This document shows positions 28,396 to 38,046 of a stretch of 64,000 nt of DNA, piece by piece (positions within the stretch are counted from its first letter, which is position 1; every line of letters starts with the position of its first letter). A program made the position numbers and the translations under genes. The stretch spans positions 1 through 64,000 of the forward strand of contig JAFRRS010000004.1 of NCBI GenBank assembly GCA_017427985.1. Direction: 5' to 3'. Source of the stretch: Bacteroidales bacterium. Lineage in GTDB: Bacteria; Bacteroidota; Bacteroidia; Bacteroidales; F082. The notes under the pieces were generated by a model that was not told the DNA's origin, ran no database searches, and was given only the letters and a program-made list of their open reading frames with translations.

Positions 28396-28953
28396 TCATT
28401 CCAAGTTGAATTTTCCAGGCACTTTCCCCTGCATTCCGCGATAAAAATCCTCCAACATTTTCCAGTCTTTATCGAAATCTCCCGACGGACGAAGCACAGG
28501 ACCATAGCCGCATTTTCTCGTTTTGAAGTCGATAAATCCAAGGACCACAGGCACTTGTGCCAGCTCGGCAATGTAATAGAACCCGCGTTTCCATTTCTCG
28601 ACGCGTTTGCGGGTGCCTTCAGGGGTTATAACGATGTTAAGCTCGTCATATTTTCTAAAAACCGCCGCCGTCTTCACCACCATATTGTTGCCTTTGCTTC
28701 TGTCAACGGGGATGCCACCCATTTTTTTGAGCCACCATCTCAGCAACGGCGTCTTGAAAAACTCCTTTTTTATCAGGAATTTCACTGAGCGACCTTCCAT
28801 CCAGAAGAAGCAGCGGCCTATCACAAAATCCTCGATGCTCGTATGCGGAGCACATATAATTATACTCTTATCCACTCCTTCCGGGAAGTTTCCCACAAAA
28901 GTGAATCCTCTCATTTTCAGGTAGTTACGCCCAAACCATTTTTTAAAGCTCAT
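28396..28953 (-). CDS. 1-acyl-glycerol-phosphate acyltransferase-like protein
   Basis: A short (185-residue) PlsC-family acyltransferase. Visible motifs are the catalytic HxxxxD in APHTSIEDF (His37-Asp42), a GIPVDRS block and EGTR in ITPEGTRKR. It likely esterifies a lysophospholipid or related acceptor at the inner membrane; the acceptor is unknown. It is shorter than PlsC and lacks an obvious long membrane anchor. Its ATG overlaps the dnaX stop by 4 nt. Confidence 0.87.
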   Translation of the reverse strand: MSFKKWFGRNYLKMRGFTFVGNFPEGVDKSIIICAPHTSIEDFVIGRCFFWMEGRSVKFLIKKEFFKTPLLRWWLKKMGGIPVDRSKGNNMVVKTAAVFRKYDELNIVITPEGTRKRVEKWKRGFYYIAELAQVPVVLGFIDFKTRKCGYGPVLRPSGDFDKDWKMLEDFYRGMQGKVPGKFNLE

Positions 28954-30644
28954 ATATCAATTTCAAGTCCGAGACCTTTTTTTAAAGTCAAAACATTTGG
29001 ATTACTTTCAGCCATCTTCTCGAAGCGGCTTCTGTCAGTATAAGCTATCTCATCGACAGGTTTTTCGACGACATGATGCACGAGTTTGAACTGGTTGTTG
29101 CCGAGTTCGTTGGCAAGATGCGTCTTCAGCAGTGCCATATTGTTCATATCATTGACAACCAACATGTTATCGACCTGATAGTTTATCTCATCATTATTTT
29201 TCAGGGTTGGTTGGTATTTTCCGATGCCCGCCACGAAATTCGGAGAGGTGTTTTTATGAGACTCAACGAATTTCTTCCACGCTTCAACGAGCATCGCTTC
29301 CGTAAAAGGGTTGTTTTTCACCTCGACAGGAGCGTCTGAAACGGTTTTTTTCGGTTCACTGTCAAGAATTGAAATCGTCCCCGGTCGTCTGACACGCTGG
29401 ACAGGATTTTCTTGTTTATTTTGGACAGGATTAACAAGATTTACAGGATTCGAGACAGGATTTACAGGATTATTTTGGATAACGTTTCCAGTTGGGACAA
29501 CATTTTCCCTACGGGATGCAACTGGTTGTTGAATCGGTTGTTGTTGCACATAAGCAGGCATTTCAACCATTTTCAACAATGCGATTTCAAGGTGGAGGCG
29601 TTTGTTGTTGGCGTTTCGGAAGTTGATGTCGCACTCGTTAGCGATATCGAGGGCGTGGAGCAGGAACGCGGTGTTGCACGACTCTGCCTGTTTCGCATAT
29701 CTTGCCTTGAGCTGGCTGCTCACCTCCATGAGGTCGATGACGCGCGCGTCCTTGCCGAGAAGCAGGTTGCGCATGTGGCTCGCCATGCCCTGGATGAAGT
29801 TCTGCGGGTCGAAGCCTTTATTTATCACATCGTTGAGCAACAACAGCATGGAGTTGATGTCGTTAGCCAAGATGTTCTCCACCATCCTGAAATAGTATTC
29901 ATAATCAAGGACATTGAGATTGGTTATCACGTCCTGATAAGTGATGTTGTTTCCAGAGAAGCTCACCATCTGGTCGAAAATCGACAAGGCGTCGCGGAGT
30001 GCGCCGTCGGCTTTCTGCGCGATGATGTTGAGGGCTTCCTCTTCGGCAGTCACGCCTTCTTTTGCGGCTATTTTCTTAAGATGGTTAGTAATATCCTCGA
30101 CGGTGATGCGCTTGAAGTCGAAAATCTGGCATCGGGAGAGGATTGTAGGCAGGATTTTATGTTTCTCGGTGGTGGCGAGGATGAACTTGGCATACGCCGG
30201 CGGCTCCTCGAGCGTCTTGAGGAAGGCGTTGAACGCCGCGCCCGACAGCATGTGGACCTCGTCGATGATATACACCTTGTATTTTCCTATTTGAGGAGGA
30301 ATCCTGACTTGGTCGATAAGGGCGCGGATGTCGTCGACACCACTGTTGGAAGCGGCGTCGAGTTCAAAAATGTTGAACGACGCGTTGTTGTTGAAGCTCA
30401 CGCAGGACTCACATTCGTTGCAAGCCTCCATGTCGTCAGTCGGATGCAGACAGTTGATGGTCTTCGCCATGATTCTCGCGCAAGTGGTCTTACCCACTCC
30501 CCTCGGACCGCAGAAAAGGAACGCCTGCGCCAGAGTGTTGTTGCGGATGGCGTTCTGCAAAGTGGATGTAATAGCATGTTGGCCGACGACGCTGTCAAAC
30601 GTCACCGGTCTGTATTTTCGTGCCGATACAATAAAATTTTCCAT
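28950..30644 (-). CDS. dnaX: DNA polymerase III subunit gamma/tau
   Basis: A 564-residue clamp-loader ATPase: Walker A GPRGVGKTT (46-54), a zinc-binding Cys cluster ending ECESC, the DEAH-like DEVHML, and sensor motifs in TLLEEPPAYAKF-like context. Domains I-III end near residue 360. The linker (about 375-415) is unusual: five NPV tripeptides and a VASRREN segment that coincide with DNA repeats (29401-29512). A C-terminal tau-like domain (about 440-564) follows. It is co-transcribed with the acyltransferase. Confidence 0.95.
   Translation of the reverse strand: MENFIVSARKYRPVTFDSVVGQHAITSTLQNAIRNNTLAQAFLFCGPRGVGKTTCARIMAKTINCLHPTDDMEACNECESCVSFNNNASFNIFELDAASNSGVDDIRALIDQVRIPPQIGKYKVYIIDEVHMLSGAAFNAFLKTLEEPPAYAKFILATTEKHKILPTILSRCQIFDFKRITVEDITNHLKKIAAKEGVTAEEEALNIIAQKADGALRDALSIFDQMVSFSGNNITYQDVITNLNVLDYEYYFRMVENILANDINSMLLLLNDVINKGFDPQNFIQGMASHMRNLLLGKDARVIDLMEVSSQLKARYAKQAESCNTAFLLHALDIANECDINFRNANNKRLHLEIALLKMVEMPAYVQQQPIQQPVASRRENVVPTGNVIQNNPVNPVSNPVNLVNPVQNKQENPVQRVRRPGTISILDSEPKKTVSDAPVEVKNNPFTEAMLVEAWKKFVESHKNTSPNFVAGIGKYQPTLKNNDEINYQVDNMLVVNDMNNMALLKTHLANELGNNQFKLVHHVVEKPVDEIAYTDRSRFEKMAESNPNVLTLKKGLGLEIDI
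29401..29471. repeat. ACAGGATT repeats inside dnaX
   Basis: The octamer ACAGGATT occurs at 29401, 29425, 29443, 29455 and 29464. The spacings of 24, 18, 12 and 9 nt are all multiples of three. Each copy is read as Asn-Pro-Val on the minus strand, in the disordered linker of DnaX. Confidence 0.85.
29491..29521. repeat. shortened palindromic repeat copy in dnaX
   Basis: 29491-29512 reads like the palindrome at 43591-43618 with 6 nt missing (GTTGGGACAA...CCCTAC). The 15-mer CCCTACGGGATGCAA (29507-29521) is identical to 43613-43627. It is translated in the same frame in both genes, giving Ala-Ser-Arg-Arg followed by an acidic residue. Confidence 0.65.
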
Positions 30645-30750
30645 CTGAAAATAGCCTTTTATTCAGCTTGTAAAATTACAAAGAATTTCTAAAACAGCCA
30701 TCTTATTTTATATTTTTTTAAAAAAAAGCCTGACGAAACGACGAATTTGT

Positions 30751-30758
30751 TATTTTTG
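30751..30758 (+). promoter_or_regulatory. -7 promoter box for porW/sprE
   Basis: TATTTTTG lies 61 nt before the ATG at 30820. The 175-nt region between dnaX and porW is otherwise AT-rich, with no further element recognised. Confidence 0.55.
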
Positions 30759-30819
30759 CAGATTCGCTTAGTGTGGAAAATAAAGTAACGGTTTTGAAGT
30801 TATTTTAAGAAAACAGAAA

Positions 30820-33486
30820 ATGAAGATAAGGACATACAAGGTTTTTGGGATATTATCTATAATATTGACAATCATCATGTTGGCATCTTGTTCCACAAAG
30901 AAAAACAAATGGAACAGGCGTGTGTGGCATAACATGACGAGTCATTATAATGTATGGTGGAACGGCAACCAGAGCATGAAAGAGGGAGAGAAAACGCTCC
31001 GTGAGGCGGCAAAAGACGACTACACGAAGACTCTTCCGGTGTTCAACTACGGCACAAAAGAAGACGCTCTGGCACTTAATTCAACCATGGACCGCACCAT
31101 CGAGAAAGACGCCATCTGCATCCAGAAACACTCGATGAGATTCAACAACAAGGAGTACACCCGATGGATCGACGACGCTTTCATCGACATGGGCAAGGCG
31201 AATTTCTACAAGCAGGACTACGTTCCAGCGCGCCGCACCTTGGAATATGCAGCCTCGCAATACCGCAACAGCCCCGATAGATTCACCGCGACATTATGGT
31301 TGGCAAAGACTTACATCGTCACAAGACAGTTTGAGAAAGCCGAGGCGATGCTTCATTCTATAATAGTGGCGATGGACAGCGACGAGAAGATTCCGAGATA
31401 TGTCCGCACCAACATCGACTTGGTTTACGCTGACTATTACATCGCGATGGGCAAGGAAGACGAGGCCGTGCAATATCTGCGCAGCGCACTTCTCACCGCA
31501 AAAGGCAAATACAACAAGACTCGCGCTATGTTCATCCTCGGTCAGATTTACGAGCATCAGAACGACAAGACTCGCGCCTCCGAACAGTTTAAGAATGTCA
31601 TCAAAAAACACCCGTCGTACGAGATGACGTTTGAGGCTCAGATGAACCTCGCGAGATGCAATGACAGCGACACCACCACCATCATGAAGATGCTCAACAG
31701 GATGCTCAAGGACGCGAAAAACACCGAGTACAAAGACCGCATCTACTACGCCATGGCTGATGTGGCTATGGAAAACAAAAACGAGACCGACGGCGTGAAA
31801 TACCTGAGGAAATCTGTCGCAAGCAGCACCAACAACAACCGCCAGAAGGTGAAGTCGTCGCTTGACGTCGCAAATATCTTGTTCAAAAACAGCGACTACG
31901 TGCTAAGCCAGGCTTACTTCGACACCGCTGTGATGACGATGGACCGCACATACCCTGGCTACGACAGCTTGCTCAACATTTCGGTCATGCTCACCGACCT
32001 TGTGAGCAACCTCACCGTTTACGAGACACAAGACAGCCTCCTGCGTCTTGCCGCCATGGACTCGGTGCAACGCAACGCCATCATCGACAAGGTTATTGAA
32101 GACTACAAGATTGAGCAGAAACGCCTTGAGGAGCAGAGAGAGATTGAGGCGCAGCTGGCGCTCAACGGCGGCAACCAGAAGCCAGAACAGGTAGTGCCCG
32201 CCAACGAAGGCAGCTGGTATTTCTACAACACCCAGACGAGAACACGCGGTGCCAACGACTTCCGCACGAAATGGGGCAACCGCCTACTCGAAGACTACTG
32301 GTTCATCTCCAACAAACAAAGCATGGTTCAAGAAGTCGACGAAGAGCTGTCGGAGGAAGAACTTGCGAACATGAGCGAAGAAGAACGCGCGAGATATATG
32401 CAGGAGCGTAACGTTGAGCGCGACACCACGCAGTACACGCAGCTCGACAGAGGCTATTACCTGAAGCAGATTCCGTTCTCGAAAGAAGCCCAGGAGCAGG
32501 CGCACAAAGAGATTGCGGAGGCGTTGAACAACATCGGCTTCATCTACTACAGCGATTTACAGGACTACCAGCGTTCCATCGAGGCATATACCGAGCTTTC
32601 GGAGCGTTATCCAGGCAACGACAACGAGGTGTCGGCGTGGTTCTATCTCTACAGGATGCACAGCAGCCGCAAAGAGACCGCCGACGCTGACAAATACAAA
32701 AACTTGGTTCTTTCGAAATATCCGGATTCTAACCAGGCGAAGATAATAATAGACCCGGAACATTTTGTCAAAGAACATGAGAAGGGAGCAGCTGCCGAGC
32801 AGTTGTACGCCAAGACGTTTGAGGCATACGAGAACGGACAGTACCAGCGCGTGATGATGAACACGAAGAAAGCGCGTCAGCTTTATTCCGACGACACCCT
32901 TTACATGCCACGTTTCGAGTTCCTCAACGCCATCTCGTTGGGTTACGTTGAAGTTGTCGACTCGATGGCGTATGCGCTTTACCGCTTGATTCAGAAATAT
33001 CCTGAGAGCAGCATCAAGCCGTTTGCCTTGGATGTCCTGCTCAGCGCGAACGACATGTACAACCTCGGGCTCAACATCGAGAGCGCGCGTCCTAAGGAGG
33101 AAAAAGTCGAGGAGAAAGAATATCCTTACACCTTCAACGAAAACGAATCGTACTATGTGCTGGTGATATGCAAGAAAAACGTGCGAGTGAACCCGCTGAA
33201 GGTCCGTATCGGCGACTTCAACAAGAACAATTTCCGAATGAATCAGCTGAAGGTGAAGAACATCATGCTCAACAAAGACACATCGCTACTTACCATCGAG
33301 AGCTTCGAAAATCTTGACAAAGCCCTTGACTATCATACAGCATTGTTCCTCACCGACTATGTTTTCGGAGGAATTGAAAAAGACGATTATACAATATTAG
33401 AGGTTTCTGTGTCGAACTACCCGATTTTCTATCAGCAGAAAAACGTGGAGGAATACCTGGAATTTTGGAATCAAAATAACAAATAA
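30820..33486 (+). CDS. porW: type IX secretion lipoprotein PorW/SprE
   Basis: An 888-residue lipoprotein: signal with lipobox MLASCSTKK, the conserved opening KWNRRVWHNMTSHYNVWWNGN, many TPR-like helical repeats (about 100-380 and 560-760), and a Glu/Arg-rich linker between them (about 415-560). PorW/SprE links the T9SS translocon and motor parts and is needed for gliding and secretion in Flavobacterium and Porphyromonas. It lies ~5 kb from the porP-gldN cluster and on the other strand. The bactofilin gene follows 4 nt later. Confidence 0.9.
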   Translation: MKIRTYKVFGILSIILTIIMLASCSTKKNKWNRRVWHNMTSHYNVWWNGNQSMKEGEKTLREAAKDDYTKTLPVFNYGTKEDALALNSTMDRTIEKDAICIQKHSMRFNNKEYTRWIDDAFIDMGKANFYKQDYVPARRTLEYAASQYRNSPDRFTATLWLAKTYIVTRQFEKAEAMLHSIIVAMDSDEKIPRYVRTNIDLVYADYYIAMGKEDEAVQYLRSALLTAKGKYNKTRAMFILGQIYEHQNDKTRASEQFKNVIKKHPSYEMTFEAQMNLARCNDSDTTTIMKMLNRMLKDAKNTEYKDRIYYAMADVAMENKNETDGVKYLRKSVASSTNNNRQKVKSSLDVANILFKNSDYVLSQAYFDTAVMTMDRTYPGYDSLLNISVMLTDLVSNLTVYETQDSLLRLAAMDSVQRNAIIDKVIEDYKIEQKRLEEQREIEAQLALNGGNQKPEQVVPANEGSWYFYNTQTRTRGANDFRTKWGNRLLEDYWFISNKQSMVQEVDEELSEEELANMSEEERARYMQERNVERDTTQYTQLDRGYYLKQIPFSKEAQEQAHKEIAEALNNIGFIYYSDLQDYQRSIEAYTELSERYPGNDNEVSAWFYLYRMHSSRKETADADKYKNLVLSKYPDSNQAKIIIDPEHFVKEHEKGAAAEQLYAKTFEAYENGQYQRVMMNTKKARQLYSDDTLYMPRFEFLNAISLGYVEVVDSMAYALYRLIQKYPESSIKPFALDVLLSANDMYNLGLNIESARPKEEKVEEKEYPYTFNENESYYVLVICKKNVRVNPLKVRIGDFNKNNFRMNQLKVKNIMLNKDTSLLTIESFENLDKALDYHTALFLTDYVFGGIEKDDYTILEVSVSNYPIFYQQKNVEEYLEFWNQNNK

Positions 33487-33490
33487 AAAT

Positions 33491-33853
33491 ATGAGTTCAA
33501 ATCAAGAATCATCCGTTAGAAACAACCTTATAGGAAACGGAACAACCATCAAAGGCGAGGTGATGGCATCAGGCGACATCCGCATTGACGGCACTATCAT
33601 CGGGACAATGAAGTCAAACGGTAAAGTTGTCATCGGGCAGCAGGGCATCGTTGAAGGCGACATCATCTGCAAAAGCGCTGACATCTCGGGCCGCGTGAAA
33701 GGCACCATCAGAGTTGAAGAGCTGACATCGCTGAAATCGACATCACGCCTTGAAGTTGAGCTTTTCACAAAACAGCTATTCATCGAGGTCGGTGCCATCT
33801 TCACAGGAAGATGCGACATGTCGCAGAAACCTGGTGAGGCTCAAAAGAAGTAA
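33491..33853 (+). CDS. bactofilin-family cytoskeletal protein
   Basis: A 120-residue protein with the DUF583/bactofilin pattern of short hydrophobic/Gly repeats (NGTTIKGEVMASGDIRIDG, then GKVVIGQQGIVEGDIICKSA), which forms a right-handed beta helix. Bactofilins polymerise without nucleotides and scaffold envelope proteins. Tight coupling to porW (4 nt) and to the membrane gene (3 nt) suggests co-expression. This neighbourhood is recurrent in Bacteroidota, where it often precedes ATP synthase genes. Confidence 0.92.
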   Translation: MSSNQESSVRNNLIGNGTTIKGEVMASGDIRIDGTIIGTMKSNGKVVIGQQGIVEGDIICKSADISGRVKGTIRVEELTSLKSTSRLEVELFTKQLFIEVGAIFTGRCDMSQKPGEAQKK

Positions 33854-33856
33854 TAA

Positions 33857-34243
33857 ATGGGAACAAACACTAAAGACAGCAAGTTCATAATACATCTGTG
33901 CATTATGACTGGCGTGGTGATTGCCGCGTCGATAGCGTTGCGCAGCATGCTCACGACGTGGTGGCCGATGATCGTGACGTTTTTCTTCATCGTCAGCATG
34001 GTGATGTATTTCCTCAGTCAGAAAACGAAGAGAAAAGACATGCGCAAGTTTGCGAACTTCTACATGCTTTCAACAGTGATAAAGATGATTGTCTACCTGT
34101 CAATCATAATGGCTTACATGTTGAATTTCAAGGAAGACGGCAGACGTTTCGCAATCACTTTTCTCGCCTATTATCTGATTTACAGCGTTTTTGAGACTTA
34201 TAAACTTGCAAAAAAAGAAAAGAATCCTGATGGAAACAAATAA
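33857..34243 (+). CDS. small four-helix membrane protein (AtpI-like)
   Basis: A 128-residue protein with four hydrophobic segments (about 11-28, 34-53, 68-88, 98-113) and a basic C-terminal tail. Size, topology and position after bactofilin resemble the AtpI/ATP-synthase-associated proteins found before atpB in other Bacteroidota. No ATP synthase genes follow here; folE does, overlapping by 14 nt. The family call is inference from context. No catalytic motif is visible. Confidence 0.6.
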   Translation: MGTNTKDSKFIIHLCIMTGVVIAASIALRSMLTTWWPMIVTFFFIVSMVMYFLSQKTKRKDMRKFANFYMLSTVIKMIVYLSIIMAYMLNFKEDGRRFAITFLAYYLIYSVFETYKLAKKEKNPDGNK

Positions 34244-34847
34244 CGAGCTTATCGGTTACGAAAAGATAGAGAGATTCGATCCGGAACGCACAGAGAAGCT
34301 GATGGAACATTACAGGGCCATCCTGCGGCTTCTCGGCGAGAACCCTAACAGAGAAGGACTGCTGAAGACGCCGCTCCGCATGGCGAAGTCGATGCAGTTT
34401 CTCACGCAGGGCTACAACATGGATCCGATGGAAATCCTTCTTTCCGCAAGATTCAAGGAAGACTACCGTCAGATGGTGATTGTAAAAGACATTGAGCTTT
34501 TCTCGATGTGCGAGCATCATCTCATCCCGTTCATCGGCAAAGCGCATGTGGCGTATATTCCAAACGGCTACATCACCGGACTGAGCAAGATAGCGAGAGT
34601 CGTGGAGGCTTATTCGAGACGTCTTCAGGTGCAGGAACGCCTTACGACACAGATAAAAGAAGCCATCAACGAGGCGTTGCATCCTCTCGGCGTAGCGGTT
34701 GTCATCGAGGCGAAGCATCTCTGCATGAGCATGAGAGGCGTGCAGAAACAAAACTCCGTGACAACGACTTCAGATTTCGTCGGGGCTTTCGAAAGAGGCG
34801 AGACGAGGGCGGAATTTTTCAATCTTATTGGTAAAAACTTACATTAA
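34230..34847 (+). CDS. folE: GTP cyclohydrolase I
   Basis: A 205-residue enzyme converting GTP to dihydroneopterin triphosphate, the first step of folate/pterin synthesis. Zinc and catalytic residues are in [19 protein letters not shown] (Cys94, His97) and HLCMSMRGV (Cys165). [23 protein letters not shown] is diagnostic. The ATG at 34230 gives the family length; the longer frame from 34191 lies mostly inside the preceding gene. Confidence 0.96.
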   Translation: METNNELIGYEKIERFDPERTEKLMEHYRAILRLLGENPNREGLLKTPLRMAKSMQFLTQGYNMDPMEILLSARFKEDYRQMVIVKDIELFSMCEHHLIPFIGKAHVAYIPNGYITGLSKIARVVEAYSRRLQVQERLTTQIKEAINEALHPLGVAVVIEAKHLCMSMRGVQKQNSVTTTSDFVGAFERGETRAEFFNLIGKNLH

Positions 34848-34859
34848 ATAATATGAATT

Positions 34860-35576
34860 ATGGAAAACAACTATGAAATTCAAGGTACAAGAACCTTATC
34901 AAATTCATTTGTAGCGAATGTGTTCATGTGGATGTTCGCAGCTTTAGGAATAACAGCGCTTGTAGCGTATCTGTTCGGAACGGATGAGAGTCTGTTCGGT
35001 ATGATGTACTCAATAAAATCCGACGGAACCGCCGCAATGAACATCTTAGGATGGATTGTAATGTTAGCGCCTATCGCCCTTGTGCTAATCATGTCATTTG
35101 CCATTGAAAAACTTAGTGCCTCGGCGATGGTTATACTTTTCATCGTTTACTCTGTCATCATGGGCATAAGTTTGAGCTTCATTTTCTATGTCTACACCTT
35201 TGCTTCAATCTTCAAGACATTCATTATCACCGCAGGAATGTTCGGCATTATGGCTGTTTTGGGATATACCACTAAAACAGACCTCACAAAGATGGGTTCC
35301 ATTTTAATAATGGCTCTGATAGGCATTGTTATCGCCTCTTTAGTGAATATGTTTCTTGGCAGCGCACGTCTCGACTACATCATCAGCATCATCGGAGTCA
35401 TCGTCTTCACCGGATTGACAGCCTGGGACATGCAGAAAATCAAGAACATCGGGATTGCAGGATTTGAAAATAATGAGACAATGACAAAACTTTCCCTTAT
35501 GGGAGCATTGAACCTGTATCTTGACTTTATTAATTTATTCCTTTATTTATTAAAATTCTTCGGAAAAGAAAAATAA
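34860..35576 (+). CDS. Bax inhibitor-1 / YccA family membrane protein
   Basis: A 238-residue protein with seven hydrophobic helices and the family ending LYLDFINLFLYLLKFFGKEK; FTGLTAWDMQKIKNI is the conserved penultimate region. Bacterial members act as pH-gated Ca2+ leaks (BsYetJ) or interact with FtsH (YccA); the role here is unknown. It lies 12 nt after folE and 2 nt before fabD, apparently in one operon. Confidence 0.92.
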   Translation: MENNYEIQGTRTLSNSFVANVFMWMFAALGITALVAYLFGTDESLFGMMYSIKSDGTAAMNILGWIVMLAPIALVLIMSFAIEKLSASAMVILFIVYSVIMGISLSFIFYVYTFASIFKTFIITAGMFGIMAVLGYTTKTDLTKMGSILIMALIGIVIASLVNMFLGSARLDYIISIIGVIVFTGLTAWDMQKIKNIGIAGFENNETMTKLSLMGALNLYLDFINLFLYLLKFFGKEK

Positions 35577-35578
35577 CT

Positions 35579-36463
35579 ATGAAAGCATACGTTTTTCCTG
35601 GACAAGGAGCACAATTTGTTGGAATGGGAAAGGATCTTTATGAGAAATTCCCGATGGCGAAGGAAATGTTTACCAAAGCCAATGAAATTTTAAAATTCAA
35701 TATCACAGAGATAATGTTTGATGGCACTGACGAGGATTTGCGTCAGACCAAGGTGACGCAGCCTGCCATCTTCCTGCATTCGGTCATTTTGGCTGCGATG
35801 CTTGGAGAGGATTTCAAGCCTGACATGGTGGCGGGACACTCATTGGGCGAGTTCTCGGCATTGGTAGCAAACCACACCCTCAATTTCGAAGACGGTCTGA
35901 AACTCGTGTCGCAGCGTGCAATGGCGATGCAGAAGGCTTGTGACGCCAACCCTGGCACGATGGCGGCCATCATCAACCTTGACGACGAGAAGATCAGGGA
36001 AATCTGCAATTCTATCGACGAGGTCGTGGTTCCAGCCAACTTCAACAGCCCTGGACAGGTTGTCATTTCCGGCAGCGTTAAAGGCATCGAGATAGCATGT
36101 GAGAAGATGAAGGAAGCCGGAGCAAAACGCGCACTGCCATTGAAAGTCGGCGGCGCTTTCCACAGCCCACTGATGGAGCCGGCACGCGAAGAGCTCGCAG
36201 AGGCAATCCAAAAGACAAAATTCGGTCATGGCATCTGCCCTATCTACCAGAACGTGACAGGTCAGGCTGTGAACGACCCTGAAATCATAAAGAACAACCT
36301 CATCAAGCAGCTCACCGCTCCTGTCTGCTGGACACAGACCATGGAAAACATGATCGCAGCAGGCGTCAACCAGGTGGTTGAAGTCGGTCCTGGCACAGTG
36401 CTTCAGGGATTGTTCAGAAGACTTAACGGCACCATCGAGTTGTCAAGCGCGACAATAGAATGA
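35579..36463 (+). CDS. fabD: malonyl-CoA:ACP transacylase
   Basis: A 294-residue enzyme transferring malonyl from CoA to acyl carrier protein for fatty-acid synthesis. The nucleophile is Ser88 in AGHSLGEFSAL, with the oxyanion-region FPGQGAQFVGMG at the N terminus. The catalytic His is in GGAFHSPLM. Its stop overlaps the start of the S41 protease gene (ATGA at 36460-36463). Confidence 0.96.
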   Translation: MKAYVFPGQGAQFVGMGKDLYEKFPMAKEMFTKANEILKFNITEIMFDGTDEDLRQTKVTQPAIFLHSVILAAMLGEDFKPDMVAGHSLGEFSALVANHTLNFEDGLKLVSQRAMAMQKACDANPGTMAAIINLDDEKIREICNSIDEVVVPANFNSPGQVVISGSVKGIEIACEKMKEAGAKRALPLKVGGAFHSPLMEPAREELAEAIQKTKFGHGICPIYQNVTGQAVNDPEIIKNNLIKQLTAPVCWTQTMENMIAAGVNQVVEVGPGTVLQGLFRRLNGTIELSSATIE

Positions 36464-38046
36464 GACGAAACCATCTGATACCTGTCTATCTGTCGTTGGC
36501 AGTCGCTTTCGGCGTGCTGCTCGGGATAATAATATCACGTTCGAACAACGCCAACACCTTTATTAATAAAGGAGGCGACATGAACCTGGTGGACAAGGTG
36601 TTTTATCTTATTGAAAAAGAATACGTCGACACCGTCAACATCAGCAAGCTGCAGGTGGAGGCTGTCACGAGTGTCATCGACAAAATGGACCCGCACAGCG
36701 AATATTTCGAGCCAGAGGTTCTTGAGGAAGTCAACGAGGACCTTCAAGGCAGCTTCGAGGGCATCGGCGTGACGTTCAGGATTGAGAAAGACACCGTCAC
36801 CATCATCAGCACCATCAAGGGAGGACCGTCGGAGAAGACCGGCATCATGGCGGGCGACAGGATTGTTTATGTCGGCGACAGCCTTATCGCGGGCGTGGGC
36901 ATCGTCAACAACAAGGTGATGAAGCTCCTCAAAGGACCGCGCGGCACCAAGGTCGACGTGAAGGTCTTCCGCCGTGGTGTGAGCGATTTGCTTGGTTTCA
37001 CCATCACGCGCGACGTGATACCGACGTACAGCGTCGATGTGGCGTATATGATTGACGAGACGACAGGTTACATCAAGTTGGAGAAATTCATCGCGACGAC
37101 GCACAAGGAGTTTGTCAACGCCGTGAAGAAGCTGCAGAAACAAGGCATGCAGAAGCTCATCTTCGACTTGCGCGACAACGCCGGCGGTTATCTTTCCGAG
37201 GCGGTCGAAATCGCTGACGAGTTCTTGCCGAAGGGCAGTCTTATCGTTTACACGCAAGGTGAGCACCGCTCGCGCCAGTATATCTTCGCACGCCGGCGCG
37301 GCATGTTGGAAGACACGCCTGTGACAATACTCATCGACGAGGGTTCGGCGTCAGCTGCTGAGATAGTGGCCGGCGCGCTTCAGGACAACGACCGCGGAAC
37401 GATAGTTGGACGCCGTTCGTTCGGCAAGGGCCTGGTGCAGGAGCAGTTCGACCTAGGTGACGGAGCAGGACTGCGTCTGACCGTGGCGCGCTACTACACC
37501 CCGACGGGACGCTGCATACAGAAGCCTTACGACGGCGACAGGGAGAAATACCTTTTGGAGGCATATGACAGATATAACTCAGGCGAGATGTTCAGCGCTG
37601 ACAGCATCCACTTCGCCGACTCGCTGAAATACACCACGCCAGGCGGCAAAATCGTATATGGCGGCGGAGGCATCATGCCAGATGTGTACGTGCCGTTGAA
37701 AAAAGATTCGACAGAGTATTTCTTCAACAAAATCGTGAATGCGAGCATAGTGTTCCAGTACGCTTTCGACTATTCCGACGCACACCGCGACGAAATAATG
37801 AGGTACGGCGATGAAAGGAGTTTCGACAAGAAGTTCAAGTTCACCGACAAGATGTGGAGCGACATTCTCGCCGAGGCGAAGAAAAAGAAGGTCACAGGCA
37901 CCGACGAGCAGAAGGCAGTGGCGAAACCGATGACGGCGCAGCTCTTCAAGGCATACGTGGCGAGGAACATTTTTGGGGACGAGGCGTTTTATCCGCTTTA
38001 CGAATCTCTTGACGAGATTCTAAATGTGGCGCTACGCGCAATGTGA
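36460..38046 (+). CDS. S41-family C-terminal processing protease
   Basis: A 528-residue protease with an N-terminal signal anchor (about 8-26), a PDZ domain (about 90-175) and a peptidase S41 core with GSASAAEIVAGAL (from Gly295) and the Lys in GRRSFGKGLVQEQF. These give the Ser-Lys catalytic dyad of CtpA/Tsp proteases, which trim or degrade periplasmic proteins from the C terminus. A C-terminal helical extension (about 415-528) is typical of Bacteroidota members. A hairpin-rich repeat starts right at its stop codon. Confidence 0.93.
   Translation: MRRNHLIPVYLSLAVAFGVLLGIIISRSNNANTFINKGGDMNLVDKVFYLIEKEYVDTVNISKLQVEAVTSVIDKMDPHSEYFEPEVLEEVNEDLQGSFEGIGVTFRIEKDTVTIISTIKGGPSEKTGIMAGDRIVYVGDSLIAGVGIVNNKVMKLLKGPRGTKVDVKVFRRGVSDLLGFTITRDVIPTYSVDVAYMIDETTGYIKLEKFIATTHKEFVNAVKKLQKQGMQKLIFDLRDNAGGYLSEAVEIADEFLPKGSLIVYTQGEHRSRQYIFARRRGMLEDTPVTILIDEGSASAAEIVAGALQDNDRGTIVGRRSFGKGLVQEQFDLGDGAGLRLTVARYYTPTGRCIQKPYDGDREKYLLEAYDRYNSGEMFSADSIHFADSLKYTTPGGKIVYGGGGIMPDVYVPLKKDSTEYFFNKIVNASIVFQYAFDYSDAHRDEIMRYGDERSFDKKFKFTDKMWSDILAEAKKKKVTGTDEQKAVAKPMTAQLFKAYVARNIFGDEAFYPLYESLDEILNVALRAM

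Noticed and set aside
34191-34229. Upstream start of folE
   Set aside because: It adds 13 residues encoded within the AtpI-like gene; the ATG at 34230 gives the normal family length.
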